From assembly GCA_023391315.1 (NCBI GenBank), contig JAEWBD010000043.1, forward strand, positions 1-5,740: a stretch of DNA of 5,740 nt. The letters are read 5' to 3'. The stretch comes from Bacteroidota bacterium. Its GTDB lineage: Bacteria; Bacteroidota; Bacteroidia; Chitinophagales; Chitinophagaceae. Positions 5,484 through 5,740 of this stretch are shown in pieces. Position 1 is the first letter of the stretch, and every line of letters starts with the position of its first letter. A model generated the notes under the pieces. It was given only the letters and a program-made list of their open reading frames with translations, was not told where the DNA came from and did no database searches. Both the position numbers and the translations under genes were made by a program.

Positions 5484-5740
5484 ATGCCTAAATTAAATCC
5501 TTACCTCAATTTTGATGGTAAAGCAGAAGAAGCATTCAATTTTTACAAATCCGTTTTTGGCGGCGAATTCCGCGGCGAAGTGTTTAAAATGGGCAATGCA
5601 CCCGGCTGCGAAAATCTTCCTGCAGAAGAAAAGAACCGCGTAATGCATATCGCCCTGCCGATTGGCAACGACCTGCTGATGGCTTCAGACATTGTTCCAT
5701 CGATGGGACATAAACTTATTGAAGGCAACAACAATTATGT
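5484..5740 (+). CDS. PhnB-like VOC-family protein (partial, cut by the window end)
   Basis: An open frame starts at the ATG at 5484 and runs off the window after 85 codons; the family is usually about 135-160 residues, so roughly half is present. The start MPKLNPYLNFDGKAEEAFNF followed by YKSVFGGEF (21-29) is the hallmark of PhnB/3-demethylubiquinone-methyltransferase-like VOC proteins. The segment MHIALPIGNDLLMASD (54-69) is the matching second strand pair. These are small cytosolic proteins of mostly unknown role, and neither phosphonate use nor ubiquinone methylation should be assumed. It follows the DinB-fold gene by 32 bp of very AT-rich DNA (containing the palindrome AATTTAAATT at 5468-5477) with no recognisable promoter, so co-transcription is likely. 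It is the second VOC protein in the cluster but belongs to a different subgroup from the one at 3390. Confidence 0.9.
   Translation, partial: MPKLNPYLNFDGKAEEAFNFYKSVFGGEFRGEVFKMGNAPGCENLPAEEKNRVMHIALPIGNDLLMASDIVPSMGHKLIEGNNNY

Noticed and set aside
3390..5740. A defence or toxin-antitoxin system
   Set aside because: None of the five proteins has nuclease, helicase, NTPase or toxin motifs, and all fit common metabolic or ligand-binding folds.

Overview
The window looks like chromosomal DNA of a Bacteroidota bacterium, probably Chitinophagaceae or a close relative. This rests on moderate-to-low GC, A-rich leaders without clear Shine-Dalgarno sites, a Sec signal peptide ending in SFAQ, one near-consensus Bacteroidota promoter (TTTG, 18 bp, TAnnTTTG) at 3343-3372, and protein families typical of that phylum. 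The assignment is inferred from style, not from a database match. All genes I can support are on the + strand.

Left part (1-2573): the first 42 bases probably hold the last codons of an upstream gene. Next come two exported enzymes 23 bp apart: a type B carboxylesterase with a Sec signal peptide (91-1626) and a sugar phosphate isomerase/epimerase-type TIM barrel with a twin-arginine signal (1650-2573). They are probably co-transcribed and act in the periplasm or outside the cell, but the substrate cannot be read from the sequence.

Middle (2574-3389): a 113-bp gap with a 12-bp perfect palindrome leads to a stand-alone Crp/Fnr-type regulator (2687-3271). After it lies the most interesting non-coding stretch, 3272-3389. 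It has a perfect inverted repeat with the 5-4-5 geometry of an Fnr box (TTGCC-N4-GGCAA), directly against the -33 element of the promoter. The repeat centre lies about 42-45 bp before the inferred transcription start, the classic place for a Crp/Fnr-type activator.

Right part (3390-5740): five small soluble single-domain proteins follow head to tail: a VOC (glyoxalase/bleomycin-resistance fold) protein, an AHSA1-type SRPBCC protein, a RibD-C/dihydrofolate reductase-like protein, a DinB-fold protein lacking the usual metal-binding histidines, and a PhnB-like VOC protein cut by the window end. Gaps between them are 22, 77, 55 and 32 bp. A long imperfect inverted repeat sits between the reductase and DinB genes and supplies the end of the reductase reading frame. 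Proteins of these families are often found together in soil bacteria as poorly understood accessory, stress or detoxification sets. The working hypothesis is that the Crp/Fnr-type protein controls this set through the 3327-3342 site. I see no rRNA, tRNA, CRISPR array, transposase or defence system, and no gene-free stretch longer than 300 bases.
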